A DNA stretch of 64,000 nucleotides, taken from assembly GCA_030762935.1 (NCBI GenBank), contig CM060888.1:118555468-118619467 (forward strand). Reading direction: 5' to 3'. Under the pieces are notes generated by a model that saw only the letters and a list, made by a program, of their open reading frames with translations, was not told the DNA's origin and searched no databases. Origin of the DNA: Hymenopus coronatus (lineage: Eukaryota > Arthropoda > Insecta > Mantodea > Hymenopodidae). Below, piece by piece: positions 1-11,040 of this stretch. The position numbers and the translations under genes are program-made. How positions within the stretch are numbered: position 1 is the stretch's first letter; the number at the start of each line of letters is the position of its first letter.

Positions 1-906
1 CTACACGTACTATGTACGTAGTGTATAGAGAAGGTATTGCATTCCACCCAAAAATTCGAAACCGAGATTTCACTGAAAATATACGTTTTAGGGTCCCCTG
101 AATCCAAAAAAAGTATTTTTAGAAAAAGGTCCTGTGTGTGCGTGTGTCTGTGAACACGACAAGTCAAAAACGAAAAGTCGGTAAAATACCAAACTTGGTA
201 TTTAAGTTTAGTATCTTCCAAGGATACGACACGAAGGTTTTAATGAAAATCCCCCCATCCCAAACTAAACTTTACATGGAAATTTTTTAAAAATGTTTGA
301 TTTTCTCAAAAATGGCTAACGGTTTTGATTAAAATGTCGTACATTAAATATATTTAAATGACAAATAAAATGTATATCTTGAATTTTCTGGGTATAGCCT
401 CTGAAGACATCTTTATTCTGGATGAATTTTGTGAAATTTTGTATATTGTAAACCGTAAGAGATAGGCAAAAAATTATATAATAGAACATGTAGAGTTCGT
501 TAAAACACACAATTTATGTCACATACTTTTTTCGTGGATTTAATTGTATAATTATATAATAGAAAATGTAGAGCTCGTTAAAATACACAATTTACGTCAC
601 ATACTTTTTTTCTTCGTGGATTTGATTGTTTTGGGATATTCCTTGTTATTGGTTTCAGCTGTAAAATATACTTTACTCATACGAGAATTCGTCAACCCCT
701 GTCTATACAAACAAGCTTCAATCACATAGCAACCAGCTTTTAACTATCACTTTAACCTATGGCACTCCCTTATTTCGCCTCTACTTACAAGGAAGCAAGT
801 AATAAGACGCTTTCTGCTAATTATTTCTCGATTAGCATGAAGTAAATAGAATAAGCTTTTTAACAATAATTTGTTGTGGAGATGTAGAGAAAACACATCA
901 GATTTT
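1..906 (+). mobile_element. TPE copy 1, head cut by window edge
   Basis: The copy begins inside the head palindrome because the window starts there, and runs to the AGATTTTT-type tail near 906. It aligns along its whole length with the copies at 1329 and 13762. Shared landmarks are the phrase ACTCAAAAACGAAAAG-like near 155-175, a C-rich block near 250, and the tail segment near 880-906. It lacks most of the short tail stem found in other copies. It carries a private internal tandem duplication of about 78 bp (471-547 and 548-629). No reading frame is conserved between copies, so it looks non-autonomous. Seen directly: the similarity and the duplication. Inferred: mobility. Confidence 0.8.
471..629. 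repeat. Tandem duplication of about 78 bp inside TPE copy 1
   Basis: The stretch 471-547 (about 77 bp) is followed directly by a diverged second version at 548-629. Both contain the TTATATAATAGAA start, an ACACACAATTTA-like core and the TCGTGGATTT end. Other TPE copies have this segment only once, so the duplication is private to this copy. The two halves differ by several substitutions, so it is not recent. Confidence 0.85.
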
Positions 907-1084
907 TATAAAGGTATTGTATCAACTGTTTCGGTGTTATACAAATGAGAACATTGCTAGTTTTTTGTTTTCCGTGATGCAAATTATTCACTAATTTACA
1001 GTAAAGCATTTATAGTATTAATGCTCTTATTTTCTATTCAAATTATATTATTTTTAGGATATTTCTTAGTTATGGTTAATAATA
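907..1084. other. AT-rich spacer with no recognisable feature
   Basis: This is AT-rich sequence without a convincing open frame or repeat match to the rest of the window. It separates TPE copy 1 from a reversed TPE tail fragment. Confidence 0.5.
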
Positions 1085-1190
1085 GAAGAAAAATCTGGTG
1101 TTCCACTTACGTGACTTTTTCTACACACTCATCTACAAAATCATTGATATAGTTTGTTCTTCTGTCTATTTCTTGCTAATGGAAACTGTC
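1085..1190 (-). mobile_element. TPE tail relic
   Basis: On the minus strand this matches only the tail end of TPE. It has the CTGGTGTTCCACTTACGTGAC start followed by the pyrimidine-rich TTTCT segment and the TTGCTAAT motif. It is closer to the second tail subtype (also at 4371, 11181 and 16818), which has extra sequence between the tail stem and the GCTAAT motif. The rest of the element is missing. The remaining stretch to 1328 has no recognised feature. Confidence 0.55.
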
Positions 1191-1328
1191 GGTACACATT
1201 GACACACTTCGTTGTTATGTTTAAAATAAATGCAGAGAGAAGCGGATCGCTATGCGATGGTGTTGAGATTCCATTCTGTCTGCATAACCACGAGAATGAG
1301 TTGCACTTACACTTGTATTACATTTATT

Positions 1329-2197
1329 ACTTTCTCTATACGCACTATTTATATAGTATATAGAGAAGGTATTGCACTGCACCCAAAAATTAGATACCGA
1401 GATTTCACCGGAAATATATGTTTTAGGGTCCCCAATATCCAAAAAAAACATTTTCACAAAAAGGTCCATGTGTGTGTGTCTCCGTGTGTCTGTGAACACG
1501 ATAACTCAAAAACGAAAAGTCGGTAAAATACCAAACTTGGTTTTTAAGTTTAGTATCTTCCAGGGATGCGACACGAAGATTTTGAGACAAATCTCCCCAC
1601 CCCAAACTACCCTTTACATGGAATTTTTTCGAAAATTCTGATTTTCTCAAAAATGGCTCTAACGATTTTGATTAAAATGTTGTATATCAAAGATATTTAC
1701 CTGAAAAATAAAATGTATATCTCGAATTTTCTGAGATTAGCCTCTAAAGAGTAGTTTATTCTGGGTGAATTTTACGAAATTTTGCATAACTGCTAAACTA
1801 TAAGAGATGGACAAAAACGTACAACACAAAACATTTAAAGCACGTTAAAACACACAATTTATGTTGTGTACATTTCTTTCGTGGAGTTGGTCGTTTTTGA
1901 GATATTTCCTGTTTTTGGTTTCAGCTTTAAAAAGCTATGCTTTTGCCATACAGGAATTTGTCAACTCCTGTCCATACAAACAAAGGAACTTCATTGACAT
2001 AACAACCAGCTTTTGACTATCACTTTAACCTATTGTTCTCCCCTATTTCGCTTCTACTTAAGGGAAAGCAAATAATAAGACTAATTCTGCTAATTTTTTC
2101 TCGATTACTATAAAGTAATTAGAAGCATAAACTTTTTAACAGTAATTTGTTGCAGAGCAGTAGAGAAAGTCATGTGAATGGAACACATCAGATTTTT
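1329..2197 (+). mobile_element. TPE copy 3, nearly full length
   Basis: This 869-bp copy starts with ACTTTCTCTA and a long imperfect palindrome (about 1329-1371). It ends with a TAGAGAAAGT segment, a short stem (ATGTG/CACAT) and AGATTTTT near 2197. The first ten bases and the TAGAGAAAGT near the tail are exact reverse complements, which gives the element short inverted repeats about 840 bp apart. The left flank is T-rich (TTATT), as at several other copies. Several short ORFs overlap it in all frames and none is shared with other copies. Confidence 0.85.
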
Positions 2198-2410
2198 ACA
2201 TACATCTTCCATGTTAATTGAGACAAACATTTTCACAAACTGTATTATTATTATTTCATGCAAATAAAAGGGGATATGGGGAAAGCAGTAAGCTTTAAAC
2301 GATAAATAAATCATTTAAGAGGGTGTCGCGTAGTGATAGTTTTGAAATATCTTTCTCTTTGCTTGACTTAGAGCCTCTCATTTGAGAAAAATATTTTTTT
2401 TCAAAATTTA

Positions 2411-2876
2411 AACCATTATAAGGAACGTTTCGGAAATGGTTAGCTTAAAAAAAGCATGGGTCATATATTGTGTGCATAAAGAAAATCTGCAACTTATTTT
2501 TTGTGTGTAGCAAGATTTTATGTATACCTTACAGTTTACCAATTATGGAAAATCATTCAGCATGAAGAAGACTTCAGTGACTAATCACAGAAAATTCAAC
2601 ATATACATTTAATTTGTCTTGAAAAATCTCAAAATTGCTGTATTTTAATTGAAAATCTTTGTGTCGCATCCTTGGAAGATGTGGAACTTAAATAAAACGT
2701 TTGTCGTTTAAGCGACTTTTGGTTTTTTTTTTAATATTTTATTCATCGATACACACAAAAAATTACTTTTCTGGGTGCTTGAAGTCTCTAAACGTGTATA
2801 TTCCGCTAAAATCTGGACAAGAAATTGTCGGGTGGAATACAATATTTTCCCTACTTACTATACGTAGTAGGGAAAC
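2411..2876 (-). mobile_element. TPE copy 4, old head half with a rewritten palindrome
   Basis: This is a strongly diverged minus-strand copy covering the middle and the head. It still ends in a palindrome at 2847-2876 whose arms read TTTCCCTAC and GTAGGGAAA. Other copies have TTCTCTA and TAGAGAA at the same place, so both arms have changed together and pairing is kept. The tail half is missing. The sequence from 2198 to 2410 has no recognised feature. Confidence 0.65.
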
Positions 2877-2924
2877 TAAAAATGGACAGTGTCTTTCCAA
2901 TGGAAAAAGGTATGCGATTCCTAA

Positions 2925-3325
2925 TTCAAACTAATAACAAAGAATATCTCGGAAATCGCAACGCCAAAAACATGTTTGACGTAAATTGCGGATTGTATCA
3001 AGATTCATCCACAATGTTGTATAATATAATTTTGTCTTTCGCTTATGATTTACCAATTATTATAAAACAACAATTCCAATAAAAGAATCTTCACAGATTA
3101 TTTGCAAAAAAAAAAATGTAAGATGTTCATTTTATTTGTAATGCTATATCTTAAATGATATAGCATTTTACTTCGTATCATTATGTGTATTTTTGAGAGA
3201 ATAAAAAATAAAAAATGCCTCCAAATAAGGGGAGGGTTGGGGTGGAGGATTTTCTTGAAAACTGCTTTATTGCAATCTTGCAGGATATAAATATAAATAC
3301 CACGTTTGATATTAAGGGTACCCTA
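2925..3325 (-). mobile_element. TPE copy 5, diverged middle section
   Basis: The minus strand matches the TPE middle in two pieces. The first (about 2925-3095) has the AATAACAAAGAATATCTC motif and the TTTACCAATTAT motif. The second (about 3196-3325) has the GGGTTGGGGTGGAGGATTTT block and a TACCACGTTTGATATTAA end. Both termini are missing. An unrelated or lost stretch with a small stem-loop (3140-3167) lies between the pieces. Confidence 0.5.
3140..3167. repeat. Perfect 11-bp stem-loop
   Basis: AATGCTATATC (3140-3150) and GATATAGCATT (3157-3167) are exact reverse complements with a 6-nt loop. The arms are mostly AT. I see no sign of a gene end here, so a transcription role is not supported. 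Confidence 0.8.
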
Positions 3326-3335
3326 AACTGAAATT

Positions 3336-4370
3336 TCCAAATCTTGCATTTTCAAGCAATCTTTTTGAAAATTATTTTACATACTGCTGTGATACAATTA
3401 TCCATAGGATTTGAGTTTCATGCAGATAGCTTTAATCGTTTTGAATTTAAAATAATTATTTTTATTATGCCAATTAATCAAAAGTGCACGATTCATAAAT
3501 TACTTTTTTTGGAAAACAAAAAATGATAGTACATTTGTTTCATGCCAGTAAATAAAAGTGGCATATAGAATTTTTATTACTCTTCTGGTTGCTTCAGAAT
3601 TTGTTTTAAACCTTTAAATATTATTATTTTACTATAACTTATGTTATTGTTATATTGATTCTGCAATATATCAGGTAATTTTCATTTGTAACAAAAATTA
3701 TATGCCAATTCTTTTTATTAATATTCTCTGAGTTTGTGATAAAACTCTGAAGCAGATAGGACATAAAATGCATCATGTGGAACAATTTGAAGTTTTGAAA
3801 ACGCTGAAAAATAAAAACACGAAAATAGATTTTAAGGTTTAACTTAACTGTTTCTTTATAAGTCTTAGAATTTCAAATTCTCGTTAAGAAATGTTTAAAC
3901 CATGAATATCCGTCAACTCTCACTGACTGTTTACACAAATTCCGAATAGCATATAAAGCAAAGAAAAACTGCAAGTCATTTGGTTCGAGTCAAGCTGCAC
4001 TCTGTCGCCAATACATTCTATTTCACGGCCGGAAATATGCTGCTGGTGGGGAGGTCCGCCGGGTGCTCTATCTCGTCTGTGGTTTAGAATGGGGAGGGCC
4101 CAGGTTAAATAATTGGTGGTAGGCATGCCTGGATGATGACGGGGCAGGTAGAAGCAACCGACTCAAAACAGTATTTGTGGTGGATCCGATATCGAATACT
4201 ATAAGGAAGTAGTAGAATAAGTAGTGGCAAATCCATATTTTAGAACAGTGGTTTAGAAACAGGCCACCTCTTTATTGTAAACACATTTAGTTTTGTCCAG
4301 ATATTTTGAAATTTCCTCTTTTCTTGAATTTCTTTTGCAATTAAGCTTTGAAGAATGTAAACTAGAGCTG
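3336..4370. other. AT-rich stretch with a small GC-richer island, no gene supported
   Basis: Most of this is AT-rich and has only short open frames. From about 3950 to 4160 the base composition is more balanced. The minus-strand frame there (68 codons, 3920-4126) shows no family motif. The island may be a fragment of a mobile element, but I recognise no domain, tail or target duplication. Confidence 0.4.
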
Positions 4371-4640
4371 ATTAGAAAAAAGGTGATGTGCTCCATTCCC
4401 ATGACTTTCGCTAGCTGTTCCGCAAACAAATTTTCTTACAAAAGATTATTGTTTTATCTGCATCATGCTAATTAAGATAAACATTACCAGAATTGGTCTT
4501 ATTACTTGCCTCTTTGTAAGTAGAAGGGAAATAAGAGAATAATTAAGGTTAAAGCGATAGTCAGATCCTTTTAAAGCCGGTCGCTAAGTGAAACAATTGA
4601 AATTTGATACTCTTTGCTTGCTAGGAGTAAACAAAAGAGA
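4371..4640 (-). mobile_element. TPE tail half, second tail subtype
   Basis: On the minus strand this matches the tail third of TPE. It has GATGTGCTCCATTCCCATGAC, then CTTTCGCTAGCTGTTC, the TGCTAATTAAG motif and the AAGTAGAAGGGAAATAAG motif. It shares the extra ACAAAAGATTATT segment with the copy at 16818, which defines a second tail subtype. The head and middle are absent. A tRNA-derived sequence follows closely at 4662. Confidence 0.65.
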
Positions 4641-4661
4641 GATGAAAAGAAATGTTACTTT

Positions 4662-4735
4662 CCCCCCAACTGGGAATCGAACCCGGAGTCTCCGAGTGAT
4701 AAGTCACCTCGCTGACCACTCGACCACGAAGGTAG
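4662..4735 (-). repeat. tRNA-derived sequence (SINE head or tRNA pseudogene)
   Basis: The minus strand carries an A-box-like TGGTCGAGTGGTCAGC and a B box matching GGTTCGATTCC (plus-strand positions 4673-4683). The spacing fits a tRNA of about 72-75 nt. The T-arm pairs in four of five positions. The anticodon arm has a mismatch and a six-base loop, so a working cloverleaf is doubtful. Related degenerate sequences lie at 12851 and 25796, which favours a SINE family over a single-copy tRNA gene. A covariance-model tRNA search would settle this. Confidence 0.6.
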
Positions 4736-4739
4736 TCTA

Positions 4740-5383
4740 ATTTGCTATTGTCTTAACTACATTGTTGTGTATCTGTAAAATATTGCTTTCGGTATACTAT
4801 TTATTCATTATTTATTTCTATTTTCAAAGAAGCTCTTTTTTTTTCTTTTTTTTTCATGTCATTCCCTTTATAACACTCATGCAAAATTTATATATTTTTA
4901 ACGTCTACTAAACAGCTTACCATTTCTCTTTCAACAAGATACTTAACCGCTTTGTTACGTTTAGGAAAGTTATGCAATCTGAGCTTTCCTAGAAGCTATA
5001 GACAGTGATAAATGACAATCGTATTAATTAATAACACAGAAGTGACATGTGATGGTGAAGGGAACTGCGGACAAAAGTATCCTTCGTTTTTTTACCTCGT
5101 CCTGCTCGAGAGTTCACTGTCACAACAGTCATCCATTTTCAAAAATACTTAGTAGCACCGGATATAATGGCCAAACTTGAAAACGTTAACATGCTTTTAT
5201 CTTTCTTCAAATTGTATCAGACCTGCGTATTACTCAGCAAATACGGCCAGTGAGTGACTTAATTTACCCTTAATTATGCACACGATAGAGTCTTTTGAAT
5301 TTATTACTCTAAAACTTTTTCATATCAAGCGCCAATGTCACATAAAAGACTATTTAATTTATTGTATACGGTGTATCTTTTTT
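4740..5383. other. AT-rich spacer, nothing recognised
   Basis: No open frame with family features, no repeat match and no RNA gene was seen. A poly-T tract lies near 4836-4856. Confidence 0.4.
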
Positions 5384-6010
5384 ACTTTCTCGACACATAC
5401 CATGTACATAGTGTAAAGGGAAGGTATTGCATTCCATCCAAAAATCCTATTTCACCAGAAATAGACGTTTTAGGGTCCCCTGGACCAAAAAGGAAAATAC
5501 CCCCACCCCAAACTACCCTTTACATAGAAACAATTTTCGAAAATTTTGTTTTTCTCAAAAATGGCTCAAATGATTTGATTAAAATACTGTATATTAAAGA
5601 CATTTGCACGAAAAATAAAACATATCTTGAATTTTCTGGGAATAGCCTCTAAAGAATATTCTGGATGAATTTTGCTGGATTTTGCATAACTCGTAAACTA
5701 TAAAAAATAGACAAAACGTACTACAAAAAATGTAGATCTCGTAAAAACACATAATTTGTGTTATATAAAGATTTTTTCGTAGAGCTGACCATTTTGAGAT
5801 ATTGCTTCTTATTTGTTTCAGCTTTAAAATACTTAAAACATTTCAGAAACGGCAATTGGTGACCTACTGGCAATGCATAGAAATGGATTTCATCCACACT
5901 TTTGTGCTAATATTTATCCTGATTAGCATGAAGTAGATATGAGCTTAAGCTTTTTAACAACAATTTGTTACAGAGATGTAGTCATATGAATGGAACACAT
6001 AAGGTTTTTT
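5384..6010 (+). mobile_element. TPE copy 7, internally deleted
   Basis: The head palindrome (about 5384-5424) is partly degraded: one arm reads TTCTCGACAC and the other GTGTAAAGGGAA. The tail is recognisable at 5975-6010 (GTCATATGAATGGAACACAT). Two segments are missing compared with the copy at 13762: one between about 5485 and 5500, and one around 5835-5915, where unrelated sequence fills the gap. Confidence 0.75.
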
Positions 6011-6401
6011 GGATAGTGTTTAACGCTCGCTTTTACTACTTGTGGCACTGCAGATGAACAGGGTGTATCGATTTTGTTTTGATTTGTATTGATTTTGTTG
6101 GATTTGTAGAAACAAAGGATGTAGAGGTATGTGTATATGCTTGGGATTGCAGGTATATTGTAGATGTACATTTTGTTGGTGCAAATTATGAATTTGCTTC
6201 ATAACACAGATAAAACATGTTCTGTTCTGAACGTGCATAACGTTAAATGTGAACGAAAGAGAGGATAGCAATTGTGGATACATGAAGGTTGCAGAAATTC
6301 GAAGGAAATGTTAACATCAATATCATTATCCTCAAATGTCATTAGCCAATTAAACAGTGACTGAACAAGTTTAAACGTTGTGGTTAAAAACAATCTAGAG
6401 C

Positions 6402-6690
6402 AAGACCTTCTATCAACCTCTGCTGACCAAATTGAAGTCATTAGGTCAGGTATCCATTGCATGCAGTCCAAAATCGATGCGGCGATTATCGATGGAACTG
6501 AACATTTCACGCTCGATGGTACATAAAGTGTTCGATACACGCTGTAAAAAGCCGTTCGATCTGCAGATTCTCAGCAATTGCTTGACAAGAATTTGTCAGA
6601 GGTATGAGCATGTCTGGATTTTCTTGAAGTAATTGAAAATCGCAACTTCTTCCAGCAGATCTTATTTAGAAACGCAGAAGCATGCCATCT
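6402..6690 (+). pseudogene. Fragment of a Tc1/mariner-like transposase (HTH region)
   Basis: The frame starting near 6432 encodes a helix-turn-helix-like stretch with the phrase SPKSMRRLSMELNISRSMVH. Upstream, a different frame gives an RPS...SADQIEVIR phrase. Further on, after another frame change, IENRNFFQQILF is followed by NAEACHL. This order (GRPST, then SP-K-RRLS-ELNISRSTVHKV, then IEN-FF-ILF-DEA-FHL) is what I know from IS630/Tc1/mariner-related elements common in arthropods. The piece has several frame changes and no intact catalytic domain, so it is dead. The end is uncertain because a LINE ORF1 relic starts just after it. Confidence 0.5.
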
Positions 6691-6730
6691 AGCGACCTTG
6701 ACAAATACCCACCCTCTACTGCAAACTAAC

Positions 6731-7423
6731 AGTAACAAGCCTGTAGCTGCTAGTTTCATTATAAAACCGACTGATCCCAACATGCATCCAAATAACTTAA
6801 AATAACTTACAAGAGAAGCGGTTAACACTAAGAGGCCATAAGCTAGAGTAAACAAAATTATAAAGTAGCAACGAGTTACTTGTGCAATGCAGTAATGACA
6901 GTATCCGACACACCCCATTTAGCACCACAGGAAAAAATAAAAATAAAAAATGCTTCCCGCTATTCTATCAAATCCATGTCTACAAATATTTATGATATCG
7001 ACGTTAAAGACATGATACTTCAAAAATATAACTTTACAACCCTGGAGCATTTTGAAATAATTTAAAGTTCACTAAAAATATGTAAATATTACAGACATAG
7101 AGTTAGCTATGAAATTAACTGAAGCCCTGCAGAGAATTAAAATAAATTGGTGTATGTGTAGAGTAGAACATTTTATCATAGTCACCAGATGCTTCACTTG
7201 CCTAGGCTATGGACCTATATCGACAAATTGCAATTATCAACAGAAATGCTCCTACCGTTTCGAAGATCACCACTGGCAAGACTGTGCAAACAAAAACATT
7301 ACTCGCTGTTCAGATTCCACCAAAGTCAACATATTCATAAACAACAGCAGAAAAACTAGCGCATTTATCAAAGATAACCCCAAACTTCAAAGAATGGTGA
7401 CATTAAAAAAAACTAAATTCTGA
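6731..7423 (+). pseudogene. Decayed LINE ORF1 (gag-like) with zinc knuckles
   Basis: Near 6746 the frame reads AASFIIKPTDPNMHPN, then has stop codons. A changed frame reads SNELLVQCSND near 6860. The last part (7109-7423, 104 codons) has WCMCRVEHFIIVTRCFTC, then LGYGPISTNC and EDHHWQDC. These are the parts of a non-LTR retrotransposon ORF1 just before and within CCHC knuckles. In the first knuckle the histidine is replaced by proline (GYGP instead of GYGH), and in the second one cysteine is replaced by arginine. With at least two stops and two frame changes it cannot be functional. The clade looks R1/Jockey-like, but I cannot place it. Confidence 0.6.
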
Positions 7424-8240
7424 TTCTGTACAAACTGAACACTCATCACTGTAAGGTAGCTATGGTGCTCTTTCTCTTAGCTTAACTTACAGTAAAGTGG
7501 ACATTCTATTTAACCAAGAACTTCTGGTGCTTCAGTAGTATTTCTTGTCTCGTTCTTATCCCCACGCATCCTACTTCGTTAGATCGGAAAAAAATCCTAG
7601 GACTTGCACGACACAACCCTGTACTTTATTGTAATTAATTAACTCTCCACTTCTAACAATACAATAGTTGCACAATCCTCCCTGTACATAGGCAGCTTCT
7701 ACCTTTTCCCTTACAACCTAACTTTCATTAAAACCATACACAACTGACAACGATTAAAACTATGAATTTCATTTGGGGTGATAATAGAAAACAGTTAATG
7801 TCACATATCCGGTTACCGATGCCAACGGAAGAACACTGACGGAAGTACTATCAGTAAAAACTCGATTAGCGTAAACGAAAATGATGATACTACTCTCGGT
7901 GCGTACTTGGCAGTTAGACATCACAGTCTCAATACTCAGCTTAACTCACAAGATTCAGAACTGGCATGTCAGTAAAAAATAAACACAAATAATCTATACT
8001 ACAATACAGCTGTGTTTCTCTACCAACTTAACTAGACAAAAAATCAACTCCACTATAAATTTGGACACTCAGGTAGGTAAATGGAACAGGAAATCTAAAA
8101 AGTGAACAACTGGATGAACTTAAACAAATCAAACACAAAATAACAATTGGAAAATGCCACACACACATACTCACATGTACGCACACACTCACTCAAGTTG
8201 GCAGGCTAAAGATAGCCCGGAGTAATATTAAATGTATCTA
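7424..8240. other. Unassigned AT-rich sequence
   Basis: No family-level feature was found. A short CA-rich patch (about 8158-8195) holds alternating ACAC and CTCAC units. This could include untranslated remains of the LINE relic before it, but no tail or target duplication is visible. Confidence 0.4.
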
Positions 8241-9560
8241 CCCTTGTTGGGTTTGTAGATACGATGAAGGTTGAAGGGTGGTGTGAGAGAGAAAGGCACA
8301 ATGAGTGAAAGGAGGAGCAATATTGCTTCTCGACGGCTGCTGGTCAGAGTGCAACAATCTTCTGCATCATTATGTGTTTCCAACATTGTAATTATGGGGT
8401 TCTAAATAGAAATGGAGTTTTCCCTATGGATATACTGTGGATCTCAGCGTATCATTCTATACTGGGCGTGAAAGACCGCTTAATTTTGCTCAGAGGCAAA
8501 ACCGCCGTATGGGGTTCTATTGTTACAATTTTGAGTCCAAGCTACACTTGAAAGGATCACGAGGGACCTCAGATTTTATTGCTGGATTAGCTCCTTTATG
8601 ATCGGGGGGGGGGGTCTGCATACCGGAGTACCCGGTAACGCCTTAAGCAGTGTTGTCTCGGATTGTACTCCCCAAGAGACCAAGCAGGGTGTTCAGATGA
8701 AACGGTTAGCTGGCGTAGATCTGTTCAGTGCGGCGCCTAATTTCATCCTCCACGTATGGAAGAGATGAATCCTCATGAAGGGAAGGCATGGTATGCAGAA
8801 TAGATTGCCCGAAGACCCCATTTCTGTATCCTCTGCAGCCCTAGCAGGCTGAATCTGCTGCCATTCCCAAGATCTCGCAAGCGCACGATTAGAAGGATTG
8901 TCATTGCTCTGAAAAGGCAACTGGAATCTCCGACCTAACCGTGGAGTGCAATGAGGCTACATCTCTAGTGGTCCCTCTCAGTAAGGTGTTGCCGAAAAAT
9001 TATATCTTGACCTAGCTTGACACCTAAGCAAATAATCAATTTTCCACTGAATTCTTCGGCGAAGATACCTGAATGTGGGGGAGTACGCAGGGAGCTGGCG
9101 ATTTGCTAGTGGCTTTGTTTCAGGGTAAACAGACATATGTCAACGCCTGCACCAATCTTGAATAAGGCGGTGTCTTTGCGCGGGGTTATAGACCGTCACT
9201 GTCTGTGCAGATCAACATGACATAATCAGTACACGGATCTGTGCTGACGTGCAATTCTGAACACCTGTTATTCGAGGCTATCTCATAAGCTAATTGCCCA
9301 GTTGACACATTATGCAATGGTAGGCAAAAATACCATATTGTAAAAATATATTAAAACGAAAATTCCATTTTAAAGCCATATTTCACTGATACAACCATCC
9401 TTGTCAGAATTCCTATATTCTTCAGGTTTATTTTGTTCAGCAAATATTAGCTATGATAATTATCATAATATAATTTCAAATTATAACATTAGGGAATCGG
9501 AGACTAATAGGGTTTATTAAATTTGATACCAAAAATGGCATTATGATGCTTTTTAATATA
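8240..9560. other. Unassigned balanced-composition block
   Basis: Base composition is more balanced here (especially 8440-9260) than in the flanks, with a run of ten or so G near 8600. The longest frame (minus, 8693-8920, 75 codons) has a tryptophan-rich phrase, SWEWQQ, but no domain I recognise. No terminal repeats or poly(A) were seen. It could be an old mobile element or unique DNA. Confidence 0.35.
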
Positions 9561-9565
9561 TTATT

Positions 9566-10169
9566 ACTTTCTCTACACGTACTGTGTACATAGTGTATAG
9601 AGAAGGTATTGCATTCCACCCAAAAATTCGATACCGAGATTTCACTGGAAATACACGTTTTAGAGTTCCCTGAATCCAAAAAAGCATTTTTGGAAAAAGA
9701 TCCGTGTGTGTCCGTGTGTCTGTGAACAGATAACTCGAAAACGAAAAGTCGGTAAAATAACAAACTTGGTAATTAAGTACAGTATCTTCTAGGGATGCGA
9801 CACGAAGATTTTGAGAAAAAAATCTCCCCACCCTTACGGTTTTATTTTCGTGGAGTTGATTGTGTTTGAGATATTCCTTGTTATTGGTTTTAGCTATAAA
9901 ATACTTAAAATTTTTCTTATACTGGAATTTGTCAGCTCCTGTCCATATAAAGAAAGGAACATCAATTACATATCAACCAGATTTTGACTATCACTTTAGC
10001 CTATGGTACACCCTTATTTCCCTTCTACTTACATGGAAGCAAGTAATAAGACGATTTCTGCTAATTTTGTCTCGATTGGTATGAAATAAATAGAAAAATA
10101 AGTTTTTTTAACAACAATTTGTTGTAGAAAGTAGAAAAAAGCCATATGAATGGAACACATGAGATTTTT
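9566..10169 (+). mobile_element. TPE copy 8 with internal deletion
   Basis: A clean head palindrome (about 9566-9606) follows a TATTATT left flank. The copy matches others up to the C-rich block near 9835. It then jumps directly to the TTCGTGGAGTTGATTG motif, so roughly 300 bp of the middle is missing. The tail ends in GGAACACATGAGATTTTT near 10169. Confidence 0.85.
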
Positions 10170-10205
10170 CACCTGTTCCAGGCCGATTGGTAATTCATGA
10201 GTTGT

Positions 10206-10436
10206 TTAGTTTGAGGCGCTCTGTTGAACAATCCTTAAAATGAAACATTTTCCTATTCCTCTCGAAACCAGGTTGATATGTCGTGGGCTTTTTCTGACTA
10301 TTGTTTTGTCTGCTGTATCGTATAACGAAATGTGAAATGAAAACTTGCCTTGATTAACAAAAAGTATATCAAAGAACACGCTTTTGTAAAAGTAGTTTGT
10401 AGAAAGTGAGTATAGAAACCCGTGTGAATTCAACAC
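10206..10436 (-). other. 76-codon minus-strand frame, no assignment
   Basis: The frame includes the phrase VSRGIGKCFILRIVQQS and is longer than most frames in the AT-rich part. I recognise no family. It lies between a TPE copy and a TPE tail relic, so it may be remains of another transposon or may not be coding at all. Confidence 0.15.
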
Positions 10437-10450
10437 ATTAGATACTTTAA
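10398..10450 (+). mobile_element. TPE tail relic
   Basis: GTTTGTAGAAAGTGAG followed by GTGTGAATTCAACACATTAGA resembles the tail of the copy that ends at 10169, with the same spacing. Nothing of the head or middle is present. Confidence 0.45.
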
Positions 10451-11040
10451 ATAGTTTCGGTTATCGTATACATACACTGCAGATCTCTCTTATCTAAAAC
10501 AGATTTAGGAATTTGAATCATATTGGTTATTATATCATTTGAAGAAAAATGAAATAAATGTTACATACTATTCCAAATTGTGTTATGCAAAAGGAGAACT
10601 AGTGACATAATAATCAAAATAACACGATGACAAGCGGTTCAGAAGATTTCGGTATGTGAACGAAGACAGCTCGTTGAGTGATGTGTAGTATGGCGACGGA
10701 CTGGCAGAAGGTTTTGCTTCGCCTCTGGAACGGTGTCGGGTTGCCCACAACACTTTTATAATTATAACATTACACAGTTAAATGTCTTTCTTTTTCCTCT
10801 GAAAAGAGGATGAAGCCATCACTCCTCTACTTCGTCTTCTGCAACGGCAATTTTGATTCGTCACGGCTCTCTGCAACAGCTCGCGTCAAACATGCGCGTC
10901 TGAATTCCCACCGAGTTCTACTGCAGAAATCACAGACGTTTTTCAATTTAAACGCCCTTTTAAATGTAGCTACTTTATAATAGACTCGAGACAGTTTATT
11001 TTCCCTGCCATTTATATAAAGTAGGCAAGTAAGAGGACTA
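10451..11040. other. Unassigned sequence
   Basis: Composition is mixed, with a GC-richer patch at about 10650-10940. Short frames on both strands show no conserved motif. The minus-strand frame 10827-11051 contains a CDFC pair, but no second metal-binding pair follows, so no domain is called. Confidence 0.35.

Noticed and set aside
1221..1650. Overlapping 69-98 codon frames on both strands at TPE copy 3
   Set aside because: They lie in the non-coding TPE element, and other copies have stops and length changes in the same places.
4662..4735. Functional tRNA gene
   Set aside because: Anticodon arm and acceptor pairing are imperfect, and related degenerate copies occur at 12.8 and 26.0 kb, so a SINE head or pseudogene is more likely.
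8580..8720. 5S rRNA-related sequence
   Set aside because: CCGGTAACGCC and TTAAGCAGTG recall 5S rRNA words, but order and orientation do not fit and no longer match follows.
8693..8920. 75-codon minus-strand frame as a host gene
   Set aside because: No recognisable domain, no splice or promoter support, and it lies in a block that may be an old mobile element.
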